From NCBI RefSeq assembly GCF_028714975.1, contig NZ_JAQTLH010000010.1, positions 1 through 64,000 on the forward strand: a stretch of 64,000 nt of DNA. The letters run 5' to 3'. Each line of letters opens with the position of its first letter. Position 1 is the stretch's first letter. The notes beneath the pieces were generated by a model. It saw only the letters and a list, made by a program, of their open reading frames with translations. It did not search any database and was not told where the DNA came from. This DNA comes from Sulfurimonas sp. (GTDB taxonomy: Bacteria > Campylobacterota > Campylobacteria > Campylobacterales > Sulfurimonadaceae). Positions 30,516 through 40,498 of the stretch are shown in pieces. The position numbers and the translations under genes are program-made.

Positions 30516-31763
30516 TCAAGCAAAAAAATATTCCCAAAACGGCACAATATCGATAGTTTCAATTCTGTTTTTTTGATTGTATGTTATGAGAATTTTTTCA
30601 TCTACTTGAAAGGGGAGTTTATTTAGTCCGTTTATCTCTCTTTTTCGGTTTTGATCGTTTAATTCATAGCAAACTTGAATTGCTAAAGTTTTATCCTCTT
30701 TTTTTGCTATAAAATCACACTCCGTATCTTTGTTGTAAAAATAGAGTTCATAGCCTCTTTTTTGAAGCTCGCAAAATACTAGATTTTCTAAGAGTTTACC
30801 AAAATTTGAAGAGAAACTAAATCCCAGATGTATAAAGCCGTTATCGCTTAGATAGAGCTTTTTTTTGTTATTTTGCTGCTCTTTGAGTGAATAAGAGTAG
30901 AGTTTAAGTTCACTAAAAAGGTAACAATTTTCAAGATACGAGATATACTCTTTGGCAGATTTATCATTGATGCCTATTGCTTTTGATACTGAAGAGTGCG
31001 AGTAGAGTGAAGTGAGGTTTGTAATAGCGTAAAAACTAAGCTCTTTAAAACTTTTTATATCTCTGATGGAGTTGTTTGCCACACAATCTTTAAGCAATAT
31101 AGTTTCGTAGTATGTCTTTAGAAGTTCTCTTTTAAACTCATCTTCTGCTTGTGATACTTCGACAAATGAACCAAATTGCATCATATTGTCTATGATATTT
31201 AAAACTTTTGGAAGTTCTTTATGAAGTTCTATGAGGTTTCGGATATGATTTATTTGTAACATCTCTTTAAAACTAAGCGGATATACTTTTAAAGTTATGT
31301 ATCTTCCGCTCAAAAGAGTTGCCAAATCACCGCTAAGAAGCGAAGAGTTTGAACCTGTTATAAATATTTTTGTAAACTCCTCACTGTCATAGACACTTTT
31401 TACATATCGCTCCCAGCCTTTTATGGCTTGTACTTCATCCAAAAAAAGATATTTTATAGGCTTTGCGGTCAGCTTTTTGGCTGTTTGGATTATTTCGTAA
31501 AAACTTGCAGCATCGTTACTATATTTGATAAAAAACGGATCATCAAGGTTAAGATAGAGTATCTCTTGAGGGTCGGTAATGGTTGAGAGATGGTTTATGA
31601 GAAGTTTAAAAAGTGTTGACTTTCCGCTTCTTCTGATACCTTGTAAAACCTGAATATGTTTCGTTTTTAGGTTTGATAAAAGCTTTTCAAAAACATCTCT
31701 GTCGTAAAGATTTGCATAAGGCTTATCCCAATGTTTGTTCTGAGATATAATAACTTTTTCCAT
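30516..31763 (-). CDS. AAA-type ATPase with DUF4143-like C-terminus
   Basis: VLQGIRRSGKSTLFKLL (P-loop), LFLDEVQAIKGWERYVKSVYD, FITGSNSSLLSGDLATLLSGRY, C-terminal FYNKDTECDFIAKKEDKTLAIQVCYEL. Confidence 0.9.
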   Translation of the reverse strand: MEKVIISQNKHWDKPYANLYDRDVFEKLLSNLKTKHIQVLQGIRRSGKSTLFKLLINHLSTITDPQEILYLNLDDPFFIKYSNDAASFYEIIQTAKKLTAKPIKYLFLDEVQAIKGWERYVKSVYDSEEFTKIFITGSNSSLLSGDLATLLSGRYITLKVYPLSFKEMLQINHIRNLIELHKELPKVLNIIDNMMQFGSFVEVSQAEDEFKRELLKTYYETILLKDCVANNSIRDIKSFKELSFYAITNLTSLYSHSSVSKAIGINDKSAKEYISYLENCYLFSELKLYSYSLKEQQNNKKKLYLSDNGFIHLGFSFSSNFGKLLENLVFCELQKRGYELYFYNKDTECDFIAKKEDKTLAIQVCYELNDQNRKREINGLNKLPFQVDEKILITYNQKNRIETIDIVPFWEYFFA

Positions 31764-31826
31764 ATTAAAATCCTAAATATATCTAAATATCTCGTATTAT
31801 ACTACTTATTAATAAAATCTTCATCA

Positions 31827-32849
31827 TCATTTCACAACAGAGTTAAGCAGTGCCGCGCACTCTTCCGGTGCTACGGGATTTATCGTCATATTTGTAGATA
31901 TCTCAAATCCGCCTAAGTGGTAGATTCTAGGGATTATACGGATACTAAAACGATAGTTTTTATGAAGATATGGGATGTAACTCTCATTTTCAAAGTTTGT
32001 GTTTATCGGTGGAAGAGAAAAGTAGATATTGTAGTCAAAATCGCCGAGTTGAGCGCTCAACTTTTCAAATACATCTTTTATGCATTGGCTAAGCGAGACT
32101 ATGTCGTCCCTTGAACATTTTTCAAGGCTTACGATGTTTTTTTTAGGCGCAATCATAACTTCAAACGGATAGCCGCTGGCATAAGGACAAAAAGCGGCAA
32201 AGTTTCCTTCGTTATAGATGACTCTTTCTTGTGCTTCAATCTCGTTATAAACTATATCTTCAATTTTTCCTCTGCCGTGACGATGATAGTATCGCATATT
32301 TTGTTCTAAAAAATTTTGTTCGCTCTGCGGCGTTATGGGAAGAGCTAGTATCTGCGTATGCGGATGATCTTGTGTAGCTCCTGCATTTGCCCCGCTGTTT
32401 TTAAAAATACTAAGATAGATAAGTCTTCTATCTTTTTTAAGGTCATCAATCCTTATAATCATACTTCTTAGCCAATTTTCGATGTCAGATACTTCAAGAT
32501 TTTCTATTTTACAATCATGACATGGATAGTCAATTAAAATCTCATGCGCACCGACTCCGGGAATATACTCAAAAAGCCCGTTTCTTAGAGAGATATCTTC
32601 AAGTTCAACTTGTACGGCTTTGTATAGATTAGGAACCACTCTGGTTTTCCAACCGCTGCTATTTGGCTCATTATCTCTTATAGCATAAAGCTCTTTTGGC
32701 GTGAGAGACTCGTTTCCATCGCAAAACGGACATTTTGTCTTGGAGCCTTTTTGTTTTTGACATTTGGTATGCAAATCCGGTCTATGAAGCCTCTCCGGAG
32801 CGATTAAGACATACTCGTTATGGATACGATCCCTTCTTATCTCAGACAT
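31827..32849 (-). CDS. galT: galactose-1-phosphate uridylyltransferase (GalT-like)
   Basis: CPFCDGNESLTP, TRVVPNLYKAVQ, GAHEILIDYP, NSGANAGATQDHPHTQILALP, HxHxQ-type site. Confidence 0.9.
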   Translation of the reverse strand: MSEIRRDRIHNEYVLIAPERLHRPDLHTKCQKQKGSKTKCPFCDGNESLTPKELYAIRDNEPNSSGWKTRVVPNLYKAVQVELEDISLRNGLFEYIPGVGAHEILIDYPCHDCKIENLEVSDIENWLRSMIIRIDDLKKDRRLIYLSIFKNSGANAGATQDHPHTQILALPITPQSEQNFLEQNMRYYHRHGRGKIEDIVYNEIEAQERVIYNEGNFAAFCPYASGYPFEVMIAPKKNIVSLEKCSRDDIVSLSQCIKDVFEKLSAQLGDFDYNIYFSLPPINTNFENESYIPYLHKNYRFSIRIIPRIYHLGGFEISTNMTINPVAPEECAALLNSVVK

Positions 32850-34875
32850 CGCAAACCTCCAGTGATATGGTTAAATCCAGTGAACTCAAAAACGGTATAG
32901 AAAAAAGCAGAGATATCTGTTGCGCAGTCAGTTCAAAGCCGCTCTCATTTTGTGAAAGCGTATTTAAGATATAAGCGTACACGGTGCATTTTTTATTCAA
33001 AGAGATTTTTAGAGATTTTTGCGTGTAATCATCTTTTAAAACTATACTCTCTATATCCGTTAAAACGACCCCGTTGCCTAGTGCTTGAGAGTTTATAAGC
33101 ACTTTATGAGGGTGTGCAAAGTGAAAATTAAACTCCATACCATAGTGAAGTTTATGAGTAAAATCACTCACCGTACTTAAATCTAGCGATATACTGCTTT
33201 TGCCAAATCCATACTTTTTAGTAAGAGAGGTATCATATTTTTTATCCAAATATACTCCGCCCTCTCTTCTAAATGTCATCTTCTCTTCATCAAACTCAAA
33301 TGGTTGATTTGCAAAATCGCCGACTTCATTAAAGCTCGCTCTCTTAAAACTATCAAAAGAGAACTCATCACTGCAGATATGGTCTATAAATGAGTATTTC
33401 GGATGCCAATCATAAATAAGCTCATCTTTGAAGTTTTCATTAATGGCAACCTCATCATTATGAATGGTGGCTATCTCATCTTCGCCGCTATTCTCTTTAT
33501 AGATTTTTGGCGTCGGATGTAAAATCTTCTCATGATAGGCTTCATGGCGGCGCATCAGCGTATTTTGCCAATTAAAGAGCTTTTCTAATGAGCCGAACTC
33601 TATAAGCTGCGCGCCGTATTTTGATGAAAAAACGAGACTTAAGTTTTTGGTTAAAACTTTTAGCTCCTCATACCCGTCTTTGTCTATATCAAAAAATGAA
33701 AAAGCAGGCTTCTCTTTAGCAAGCGATGCTTCTATCTCCAAAAGATAGCTATATGCGTTATCTCGTAGATTCGGAAGATACAATCCTCCAAAAACGCCGT
33801 GCCATAAAACATCATTGGTTTGGAGTTTGTAAAGACTCTCAAGAGCATCTTTTTTAAGCCTCTCTTGATGCAAAGAGTGATGCATCATTCTTTTGTGGAT
33901 ATGGTTGCTCTCACGATATTTAATAAAAAAGTTTTTCCAGATACCGCCTTTTATGAGTGCTACACCCTCTTTTTTAAAGTACTCATCCCCCACGCTCTTT
34001 TTTAAAGACTCTAACGCTAGATTTTGATGACTTTTTAGGCTCCACTCTCCCATCTCAAAGTATGATGTATTGTTTAGATATGCCAAACCTTTTGAGCGGT
34101 TGGTATGAAGATACTCTTTGTAGTGCATTGTAGTAATTCTCTCATCAGCCAAAACTGCTTCAACAAATCTCTCAAGCCACTTTTTCTCATAAACCCACTC
34201 ATGTGTTTTTGGCCAAAGTCCAAATTTCTCCATATCGTCAAATATAATAGCGGCACTGTTATCACTCTTTGCGCAATTTAAAATTGCTTCTATTGAGCGC
34301 TCTACGCTAAAAAACGGGAGTGCGTATCTAAGAGCTGCAGAGATAGGAAATAGAGCTATTTTTTCTCCGCCCTCCTCACTCTCATAGTATCCATCCATCG
34401 CGCTGTTATCAAAACCGCTGCTTAAGAAGTGATAATCATCAACCACTACATATTCTAAGCCGCATGCCGCTAAATCAGGTACAATTGAGCTTTCCCAAAC
34501 TCTCTCTGTAAGCCATGCACCTCTCGGAGCTGATTTTAGATTTTTTTTAAGATATGAGCTAAGTTTATTCATCTGCGCTCTTCTGTCTTTTGAGCTGATG
34601 GCACTTAGTACCGGTTCATAGTACCCTGCCCCTACCCACTCTATGGAGCCTTTTTTTGTTAGATACTCCATATCTTGAAATATTTTTGGATGTTTTGTTT
34701 TTATCTCGTTTAAGAGCCATCCGCTTGAGTGTACTGCAAACTTAAAATCGGGATAGTTTCTCATTGTCGCAAAAAAAGGAGCATAGCACAACTCTATTGC
34801 CTTATCAACCGCATCGCCGAAATTATCAACGGGTTGATGCATATGTACGCCAAAGAGTAATTTTACTTTTTTCAT
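32842..34875 (-). CDS. glycoside hydrolase family 57 (alpha-amylase / 4-alpha-glucanotransferase type)
   Basis: LLFGVHMHQPVDNFG, GAWLTERVWESSIVPDLAACGLEYVVVDDYHF, IIFDDMEKFGLWPKTHEWVYEKKWLERF; long C-terminal beta domain. Confidence 0.9.
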   Translation of the reverse strand: MKKVKLLFGVHMHQPVDNFGDAVDKAIELCYAPFFATMRNYPDFKFAVHSSGWLLNEIKTKHPKIFQDMEYLTKKGSIEWVGAGYYEPVLSAISSKDRRAQMNKLSSYLKKNLKSAPRGAWLTERVWESSIVPDLAACGLEYVVVDDYHFLSSGFDNSAMDGYYESEEGGEKIALFPISAALRYALPFFSVERSIEAILNCAKSDNSAAIIFDDMEKFGLWPKTHEWVYEKKWLERFVEAVLADERITTMHYKEYLHTNRSKGLAYLNNTSYFEMGEWSLKSHQNLALESLKKSVGDEYFKKEGVALIKGGIWKNFFIKYRESNHIHKRMMHHSLHQERLKKDALESLYKLQTNDVLWHGVFGGLYLPNLRDNAYSYLLEIEASLAKEKPAFSFFDIDKDGYEELKVLTKNLSLVFSSKYGAQLIEFGSLEKLFNWQNTLMRRHEAYHEKILHPTPKIYKENSGEDEIATIHNDEVAINENFKDELIYDWHPKYSFIDHICSDEFSFDSFKRASFNEVGDFANQPFEFDEEKMTFRREGGVYLDKKYDTSLTKKYGFGKSSISLDLSTVSDFTHKLHYGMEFNFHFAHPHKVLINSQALGNGVVLTDIESIVLKDDYTQKSLKISLNKKCTVYAYILNTLSQNESGFELTAQQISLLFSIPFLSSLDLTISLEVCDV

Positions 34876-34876
34876 A

Positions 34877-36907
34877 TTATATAAACCATCTATCGCTAAA
34901 ATCGCTATCCATATCTATCTCAAGTACTCCAAAACCAGGCAGTGTCTGTATAACGGCATCGCCGCTTGAGAGTTCAAAACGAAAATCCAACTTTTGTTCT
35001 TTTATAAAACTTTTATCTATCCTAATCTCAATCCAATCTTCATACGCAACTTCATAAACAATATTAGCACTGCTGCCAAAGTAGTGTTTTTTATCGCCTA
35101 TATTTATCTCTTCGTTAAAACCAATCGGGTCTATGATAAGACGAAGCATATTGCAGTTCTTTATCATCTCTAAATCAGCATCAAAAGCAAAGTATATATT
35201 TTCATCATCCTGCCCGTAAAATATCTTCTCAACGGGACTCTTTGGCATATCCATAGTTGATGAGGTTCTGTTTTCGTGTACTACTCCACTGCCTATCCAC
35301 TCAAAAAATGAGCCGTGTTTCCCGTTTATTTGCGGAGATATATATGATTGCGGTTTTAGTAAAAAATTTACGGAACTTCTGTTTTGTATAATCGGTTCAA
35401 AGAGATCCAACGGCGGAGCTATTTTCATAAGATTGTATATAGAGATAAGATGAGCTCTAAAAAGAGCATCAAACTCTAAACCAAACTCCGTAAAGTGATC
35501 ATCCCCGTACCACCAAAACCAATCGGAACACTCGGAGGCTAAAAAATGCTCCGTAATCTTGGCTTTCGTATCATCGTCAAGCGAATCTTTATGATGTTCA
35601 TAATCTCTTTTGGTTATAAATATCAGCTCCCAGCCGCGACTCTTCTCTTTATGCCCTACCCAGGTATTGAACTCGCCGTGTATCCAGCTTCCTGCAGAGA
35701 GTTTGCTTAATTTTTTTCTAGGAAGCCCATAAACATCTTGCATATGGAGAGTTTTTAGCCAAGAAGCAGCACTTAGGGTTTTGTAAAGTTCGTCAAAAAA
35801 GTCAAACGCATTATTATCATAAAACTCCCAAGCATTCTCACCGTCAAGGATTATAAAAACGGTAGCGTCTTCGTTTTGGTCATTTATGGATGATAAATAA
35901 GACATAAAATCTTTGACAGCTCTTTGTGGTTCCCAAAATTTATATGTAAAGCCTATAAGATCGCTTAAGTGATGGTCTCTAAAAGCTATGCACATATCAT
36001 GATATTCATATGGAGCGTAAAGAGCCGCTCTATCTCTTAAATTTATGGAGCGAAAAAGTATCTCTTCATCAGTCGCTATCCATTTAACTCCACATTCACT
36101 AAGCAGGGCTACGCTATTTGCGTCAACTGCACCCTCGGCAGGCCAAAAACCATCGGGAAGAAAACCAAAAGTATTCATAAACAGCTCTTTGGCTCTTGTG
36201 ATTTGCAATAGAGCATCATCTTTTAGGCTTAAATGGTATTTAGGGATATTTGTGCTCTTGTTTGCGATTTTTGCGCTATTCATATCAAGCAGAAGCGGCA
36301 GAATCGGGTGATTTAGCGGGGTTGTAGAGATAGATATAACACCATTGTTTTTTAACTCTGCATAATAATCAAAAATCCCTTTTACAAAGTTAGTTAGCTC
36401 ACGCAATAAAGAGAGTTTATCCTCATAGACAAAACCGTTTTTCCTTTGTAACATCTCTTTTACGACCGTGTTATTTGCTCTAAGATAAACTCCACACCAA
36501 GAGAGCAGAAATAAAATCTCCAAATCAAAAAACTCTTGATTAGTGTAACTCTCTTTTTTGTACAGCTCGTCATAATAGGCTATCTTAGATACCATAGTTT
36601 CATAAGGAGTGCTTTTGCATATTTTTATCATCCATCGATACTCGGTTCTGTTTAGGGAGCTTATATCTCTTAGCCAAAGGTTTAAAAATTTATCGTTATT
36701 TTGCGGATTTTCATAGTAGAGTTCTAACTGCCGTATAAGAGGCGGAGTTATGTTAAAAGTAGCCTTAAGTCCGCTGTATCTCGTTAACATCCACGGCATA
36801 TCGTAGTAATCTTTTATAGCATGTAAAAATACCCACGGCATCTGCATAACGCCAAATTCATCTCGATAATCAGGTTGATGCATATGCCATATAAAACTTA
36901 GATTCAC
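34877..36907 (-). CDS. glycoside hydrolase family 57 (amylopullulanase-like)
   Basis: LSFIWHMHQPDYRDEFGVMQMPWVFLHAIKDYYDMPWML, GFWPAEGAVDANSVALLSECGVKWIATDE, VFIILDGENAWEFYDNN. Confidence 0.9.
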   Translation of the reverse strand: MNLSFIWHMHQPDYRDEFGVMQMPWVFLHAIKDYYDMPWMLTRYSGLKATFNITPPLIRQLELYYENPQNNDKFLNLWLRDISSLNRTEYRWMIKICKSTPYETMVSKIAYYDELYKKESYTNQEFFDLEILFLLSWCGVYLRANNTVVKEMLQRKNGFVYEDKLSLLRELTNFVKGIFDYYAELKNNGVISISTTPLNHPILPLLLDMNSAKIANKSTNIPKYHLSLKDDALLQITRAKELFMNTFGFLPDGFWPAEGAVDANSVALLSECGVKWIATDEEILFRSINLRDRAALYAPYEYHDMCIAFRDHHLSDLIGFTYKFWEPQRAVKDFMSYLSSINDQNEDATVFIILDGENAWEFYDNNAFDFFDELYKTLSAASWLKTLHMQDVYGLPRKKLSKLSAGSWIHGEFNTWVGHKEKSRGWELIFITKRDYEHHKDSLDDDTKAKITEHFLASECSDWFWWYGDDHFTEFGLEFDALFRAHLISIYNLMKIAPPLDLFEPIIQNRSSVNFLLKPQSYISPQINGKHGSFFEWIGSGVVHENRTSSTMDMPKSPVEKIFYGQDDENIYFAFDADLEMIKNCNMLRLIIDPIGFNEEINIGDKKHYFGSSANIVYEVAYEDWIEIRIDKSFIKEQKLDFRFELSSGDAVIQTLPGFGVLEIDMDSDFSDRWFI

Positions 36908-39411
36908 GCTATATCTTTTGCATAGTTTTGAATTTTTTGCGTATAACTCTCTAGTAAAGCCACACCGTTCTCCTCGCTGCTTGCTTGTATGTATAGATTT
37001 AGGTGATCATTGTATTGATCAGGAATCATCAATATCCAATCCGTCTCATTTTCCCAAATCTTTACGCCGTCTTGGTTGGATGATTTTTTGCCCTTCGCAT
37101 CTTTTAGAAATTTTCTCATTATTTTGCCTTTTAAAGCCTGCGTGCAATCAATCTTCTCTTGTGCATAGTAAAAACTCTCAATCATTTTTGATATCTCTGA
37201 GAGTTTTAGGTGGCTGCAGCTAAGCATCTCCATAATCTTTAAACTTGCATAAATAGCATCTCTTGAGACGCCAAACTCCGTAAAAGCAAAGTTACCGTCA
37301 ACCGTTGCGACCAAAGAGTACTCTCTCATTTGTGCAGCTTTAAAATTGGCATACTTTCCTCTTTGAATGTCAAGATTTTCAAAACGGATAATATCAGGCG
37401 CCCAAGTAGGTAAAAAGACTCTTTTTTTCTCATCATTTGAGTACATATTAAGCAGATGTAAAACTACCAATAAGCCCTTTACCATATCTAAAACTTCGCC
37501 CTCATCGGTTACAAAACATATACTCTGCGCATTAGGGTATATCATCAATCCCATATTGTAGTTTAGGCTTGATACGATTTTTGAGATATTATCATCTGAG
37601 CGTTTTTTTAAAGCGATAAAATTTGATAGTTTATGCTCATCATAGTAAGCATTTAGCACGATATTTTCGACACCGATATCATTTAAAATATTTGGAAAAA
37701 TATCTCCGGTTGAGCCGTGCATCAAATCAACCGCAACTTTAAATGTACCGCACTTTATAATATTTTGATTTATTTTGCTCTCTATCGCAGATTTGTAGTT
37801 ATTGCACTCTTTAAAGTGCATAGTCTCTTTAATCTCTCCGATTTGTGAAAAATCAACCCTTCTAAATTTTTCCGTAAAAAATGCTTTTTCGATGTTTTTG
37901 GCACTGCTTGAGTCGATACGGATAGATTCTTCGTTAAAAAGAGTAATTTCGGAGTTTGCGGGATTGAAAATATCCTGTTTAAAGTGCGCACCGCCGGCTA
38001 ATTTAGGATTATTTGCAAGCGTGTATCGCAAAACGGACGGCGGCGTGCTTTTTAAATCCAAAACATCAATTCCTGCAGATAAAAGACCTCCTAAAAAAGC
38101 TCTTTTTAACATTCTTGAGCTTTTGTTATAATCCCTTCCTACTACTATTTTCACTCCAATGGGAAGCTGCGCAGCAAAAGCTTCGGCTAATTTTGTAGCC
38201 ATTTCGCATGAGAGTTCGACATTGCTTTTGCCGGATACTGTCCCGTTTTCAAAGATGGAGTTTTTATATCTGCTTCCCCAGACAAGATTGTGGCTGACGA
38301 TTGAAGCTGCTTCTATCTTTTTGTCAGGCCAAATAGTTACATCCTGCTCAAAAGAGGCAAGTTCCCCCACTTCGCAACCCTCGGCAAGAATTAGTCCTGC
38401 TTTTGCGGTTACATTTTTATCGATTATATTGTTGCTGCATATAACGGCATTGTCAAGTTTTACACTGCTTTTTATTTTTACATTTTCCCAAATAACGCTA
38501 TTTGAGATACAGCAGCCGCTGCCTATGGTTACATCATCCCCGATTACCACATTGTTTAGTTTAACGCCGTCTTTTATTTTTACATTTTTGCCAAGTACGA
38601 CGGTTCCCAAAATTTTGATAGTAGAGCTTAGATTATACTCCTCATCGCTGTACAAAGTGCCGTCTGCATAATTTTTTATTATGCCCTCAAGCTTAAAATT
38701 TACTCTTGAGTTTAAAATATCATCATATACTTCGCGGTAACTCTCGGGATTTCCGACATCTCTCCAATACCCCTCCAAGTTATATCCCATCAAATCAACA
38801 CCTCTGCTCATCAGCAAAGGAAAGAGATTTTTGGCAAAATCGAAATTCTCCCCTTTTGGAATATAGTTTAATATTTCAGGCTCGATTATATATATACCGG
38901 TGTTGATGGTATCGCTAAAAACCTCCCCCCAGCTCGGTTTTTCTAAAAATTTCTCTATGATATTATCTTCATTGGCTATCACTACGCCAAATTGAAGCGG
39001 ATTTTCGACGGATGTTAGACCGATAGAGAGTTTTGCACCTTTTTGCTTATGAAACTCAAATATTTTTTCAAAATCAAAATCAGTAACTAAGTCACCGCTT
39101 ATAACTATAAAATTTTCATCTCTGATATACTCGGCAGCAAGTTTTACGGCTCCGGCAGTTCCGTAATCGTCATCAGGAACAACATAAGTTATTTTTATGC
39201 CTAAATCGCTGCCGTCACCGAAATAATTTTGAATAATCTCAGGTTTAAAATAGAGTAAAACTATAAACTCAGAGATACCCAAATCTCTTAACATCATCAT
39301 CGTATGTTGCATCATAGGTCTGTTTACTATCGGTAACATAGGTTTTGGTCTTGAATGTGTCAAAGGTTGGATTCTTGTCCCAAATCCGCCCGCCATAACT
39401 ACAGCTTTCAT
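36904..39411 (-). CDS. fused sugar nucleotidyltransferase / phosphomannomutase-like protein
   Basis: N-terminal MKAVVMAGGFGTRIQPLTHSRPKPMLPIVNRPMMQH and left-handed beta-helix repeats; C-terminal alpha-D-phosphohexomutase-like region. Confidence 0.9.
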   Translation of the reverse strand: MKAVVMAGGFGTRIQPLTHSRPKPMLPIVNRPMMQHTMMMLRDLGISEFIVLLYFKPEIIQNYFGDGSDLGIKITYVVPDDDYGTAGAVKLAAEYIRDENFIVISGDLVTDFDFEKIFEFHKQKGAKLSIGLTSVENPLQFGVVIANEDNIIEKFLEKPSWGEVFSDTINTGIYIIEPEILNYIPKGENFDFAKNLFPLLMSRGVDLMGYNLEGYWRDVGNPESYREVYDDILNSRVNFKLEGIIKNYADGTLYSDEEYNLSSTIKILGTVVLGKNVKIKDGVKLNNVVIGDDVTIGSGCCISNSVIWENVKIKSSVKLDNAVICSNNIIDKNVTAKAGLILAEGCEVGELASFEQDVTIWPDKKIEAASIVSHNLVWGSRYKNSIFENGTVSGKSNVELSCEMATKLAEAFAAQLPIGVKIVVGRDYNKSSRMLKRAFLGGLLSAGIDVLDLKSTPPSVLRYTLANNPKLAGGAHFKQDIFNPANSEITLFNEESIRIDSSSAKNIEKAFFTEKFRRVDFSQIGEIKETMHFKECNNYKSAIESKINQNIIKCGTFKVAVDLMHGSTGDIFPNILNDIGVENIVLNAYYDEHKLSNFIALKKRSDDNISKIVSSLNYNMGLMIYPNAQSICFVTDEGEVLDMVKGLLVVLHLLNMYSNDEKKRVFLPTWAPDIIRFENLDIQRGKYANFKAAQMREYSLVATVDGNFAFTEFGVSRDAIYASLKIMEMLSCSHLKLSEISKMIESFYYAQEKIDCTQALKGKIMRKFLKDAKGKKSSNQDGVKIWENETDWILMIPDQYNDHLNLYIQASSEENGVALLESYTQKIQNYAKDIA

Positions 39412-39488
39412 AACTACCTCTTATAGAAATTTTTCTAATCGCGCGTTAATTCTAGTATTATATCGTTAAATTAATGTTAAAAGTGCTG

Positions 39489-40448
39489 TTAATCAAGTAA
39501 ATTTAGGGCATCAAGATAGTGCTTTGGAAGTTGATATTTATTTGAGACGACATCTTCTATCTCCATCAAACCGAATTCGCCTTTTTTGTAAACCGCAATT
39601 TTATTTGAATTGTTATTGACAAGCAGGTGATCCACTGCGATAATCGTAAAATCAAATGCCATAAGTCTATCATATACCGTCGGGTTTCCGCCTCTTTGGA
39701 TATGCCCGAGTATGCTTACCCTTGTTTCCATGCCTATATCATCTTGAAGCCAATTAAAAACTTCGGTTGTTTTCTTGCTACCCTCGGCAACAATGGCTAA
39801 GATGTAGTTTCTGCCGTTTTTCACTTCATCTTTCAATCTTTTGGTTAGTTCTTTTGGCTCAAAGGCAACTTCAGGCACGACGCAAACTTCCGCACCGCTT
39901 ATCATAGAAGATACGATAGCCAAATATCCGCAATCCCTACCCATTACTTCAACCAAAAAAGCACGGCTAAATGAGGATGCCGTATCTCGAATCTTATCAA
40001 GCGCATCTCGTATAACATTAAGAGCGGTATCCACGCCTAAGCAATAATCCGTTCCATAAATATCATTATCTATAGTTGAGGGAATTCCGACAAAATTAAG
40101 TTCAAACTCGGAGCTAAATATTTGCATCGCCCTAAAAGAGCCGTCCCCTCCAAGCACGACAAGCTTTGTTATGCCAAACTCTTTGAGATTATAGTATGCC
40201 TGCATCCTGTAGCTATGTTCAAAAAATCTCTTGGACCTAGAAGAACGGATAATAGTTCCTCCATCATGAAGTATCCCTGACACATCCGAATGAGTCGCTT
40301 TTTTTATTTTTTTATCTATCAAACCCTCTAATCCATCATAAATCAGATAAGGAGTAGAGCCTTTTTTATAAACATAATCTACAAACTTTTTTATAGCCGG
40401 ATTCATACCTGGTGCATCGCCGCCTGAACACATAATTGCAAATGACAT
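39489..40448 (-). CDS. pfkA: 6-phosphofructokinase
   Basis: MCSGGDAPGMNPAIK, VVLGGDGSFRAM, GIPSTIDNDIYGTDYCLGVDTALN, EVMGRDCGYLA, LGHIQRGGNPTVYDR. Confidence 0.95.
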   Translation of the reverse strand: MSFAIMCSGGDAPGMNPAIKKFVDYVYKKGSTPYLIYDGLEGLIDKKIKKATHSDVSGILHDGGTIIRSSRSKRFFEHSYRMQAYYNLKEFGITKLVVLGGDGSFRAMQIFSSEFELNFVGIPSTIDNDIYGTDYCLGVDTALNVIRDALDKIRDTASSFSRAFLVEVMGRDCGYLAIVSSMISGAEVCVVPEVAFEPKELTKRLKDEVKNGRNYILAIVAEGSKKTTEVFNWLQDDIGMETRVSILGHIQRGGNPTVYDRLMAFDFTIIAVDHLLVNNNSNKIAVYKKGEFGLMEIEDVVSNKYQLPKHYLDALNLLD

Positions 40449-40498
40449 AACCTAACTCCTTTTGGTGTAATACTATTTAATACAAACTAAGTAATTTC

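Noticed and set aside
38159-38671. 170-aa plus-strand ORF inside the nucleotidyltransferase-phosphomutase gene
   Set aside because: Antisense shadow ORF (low-complexity Ser/Thr/Leu/Phe); the minus-strand gene is well supported.
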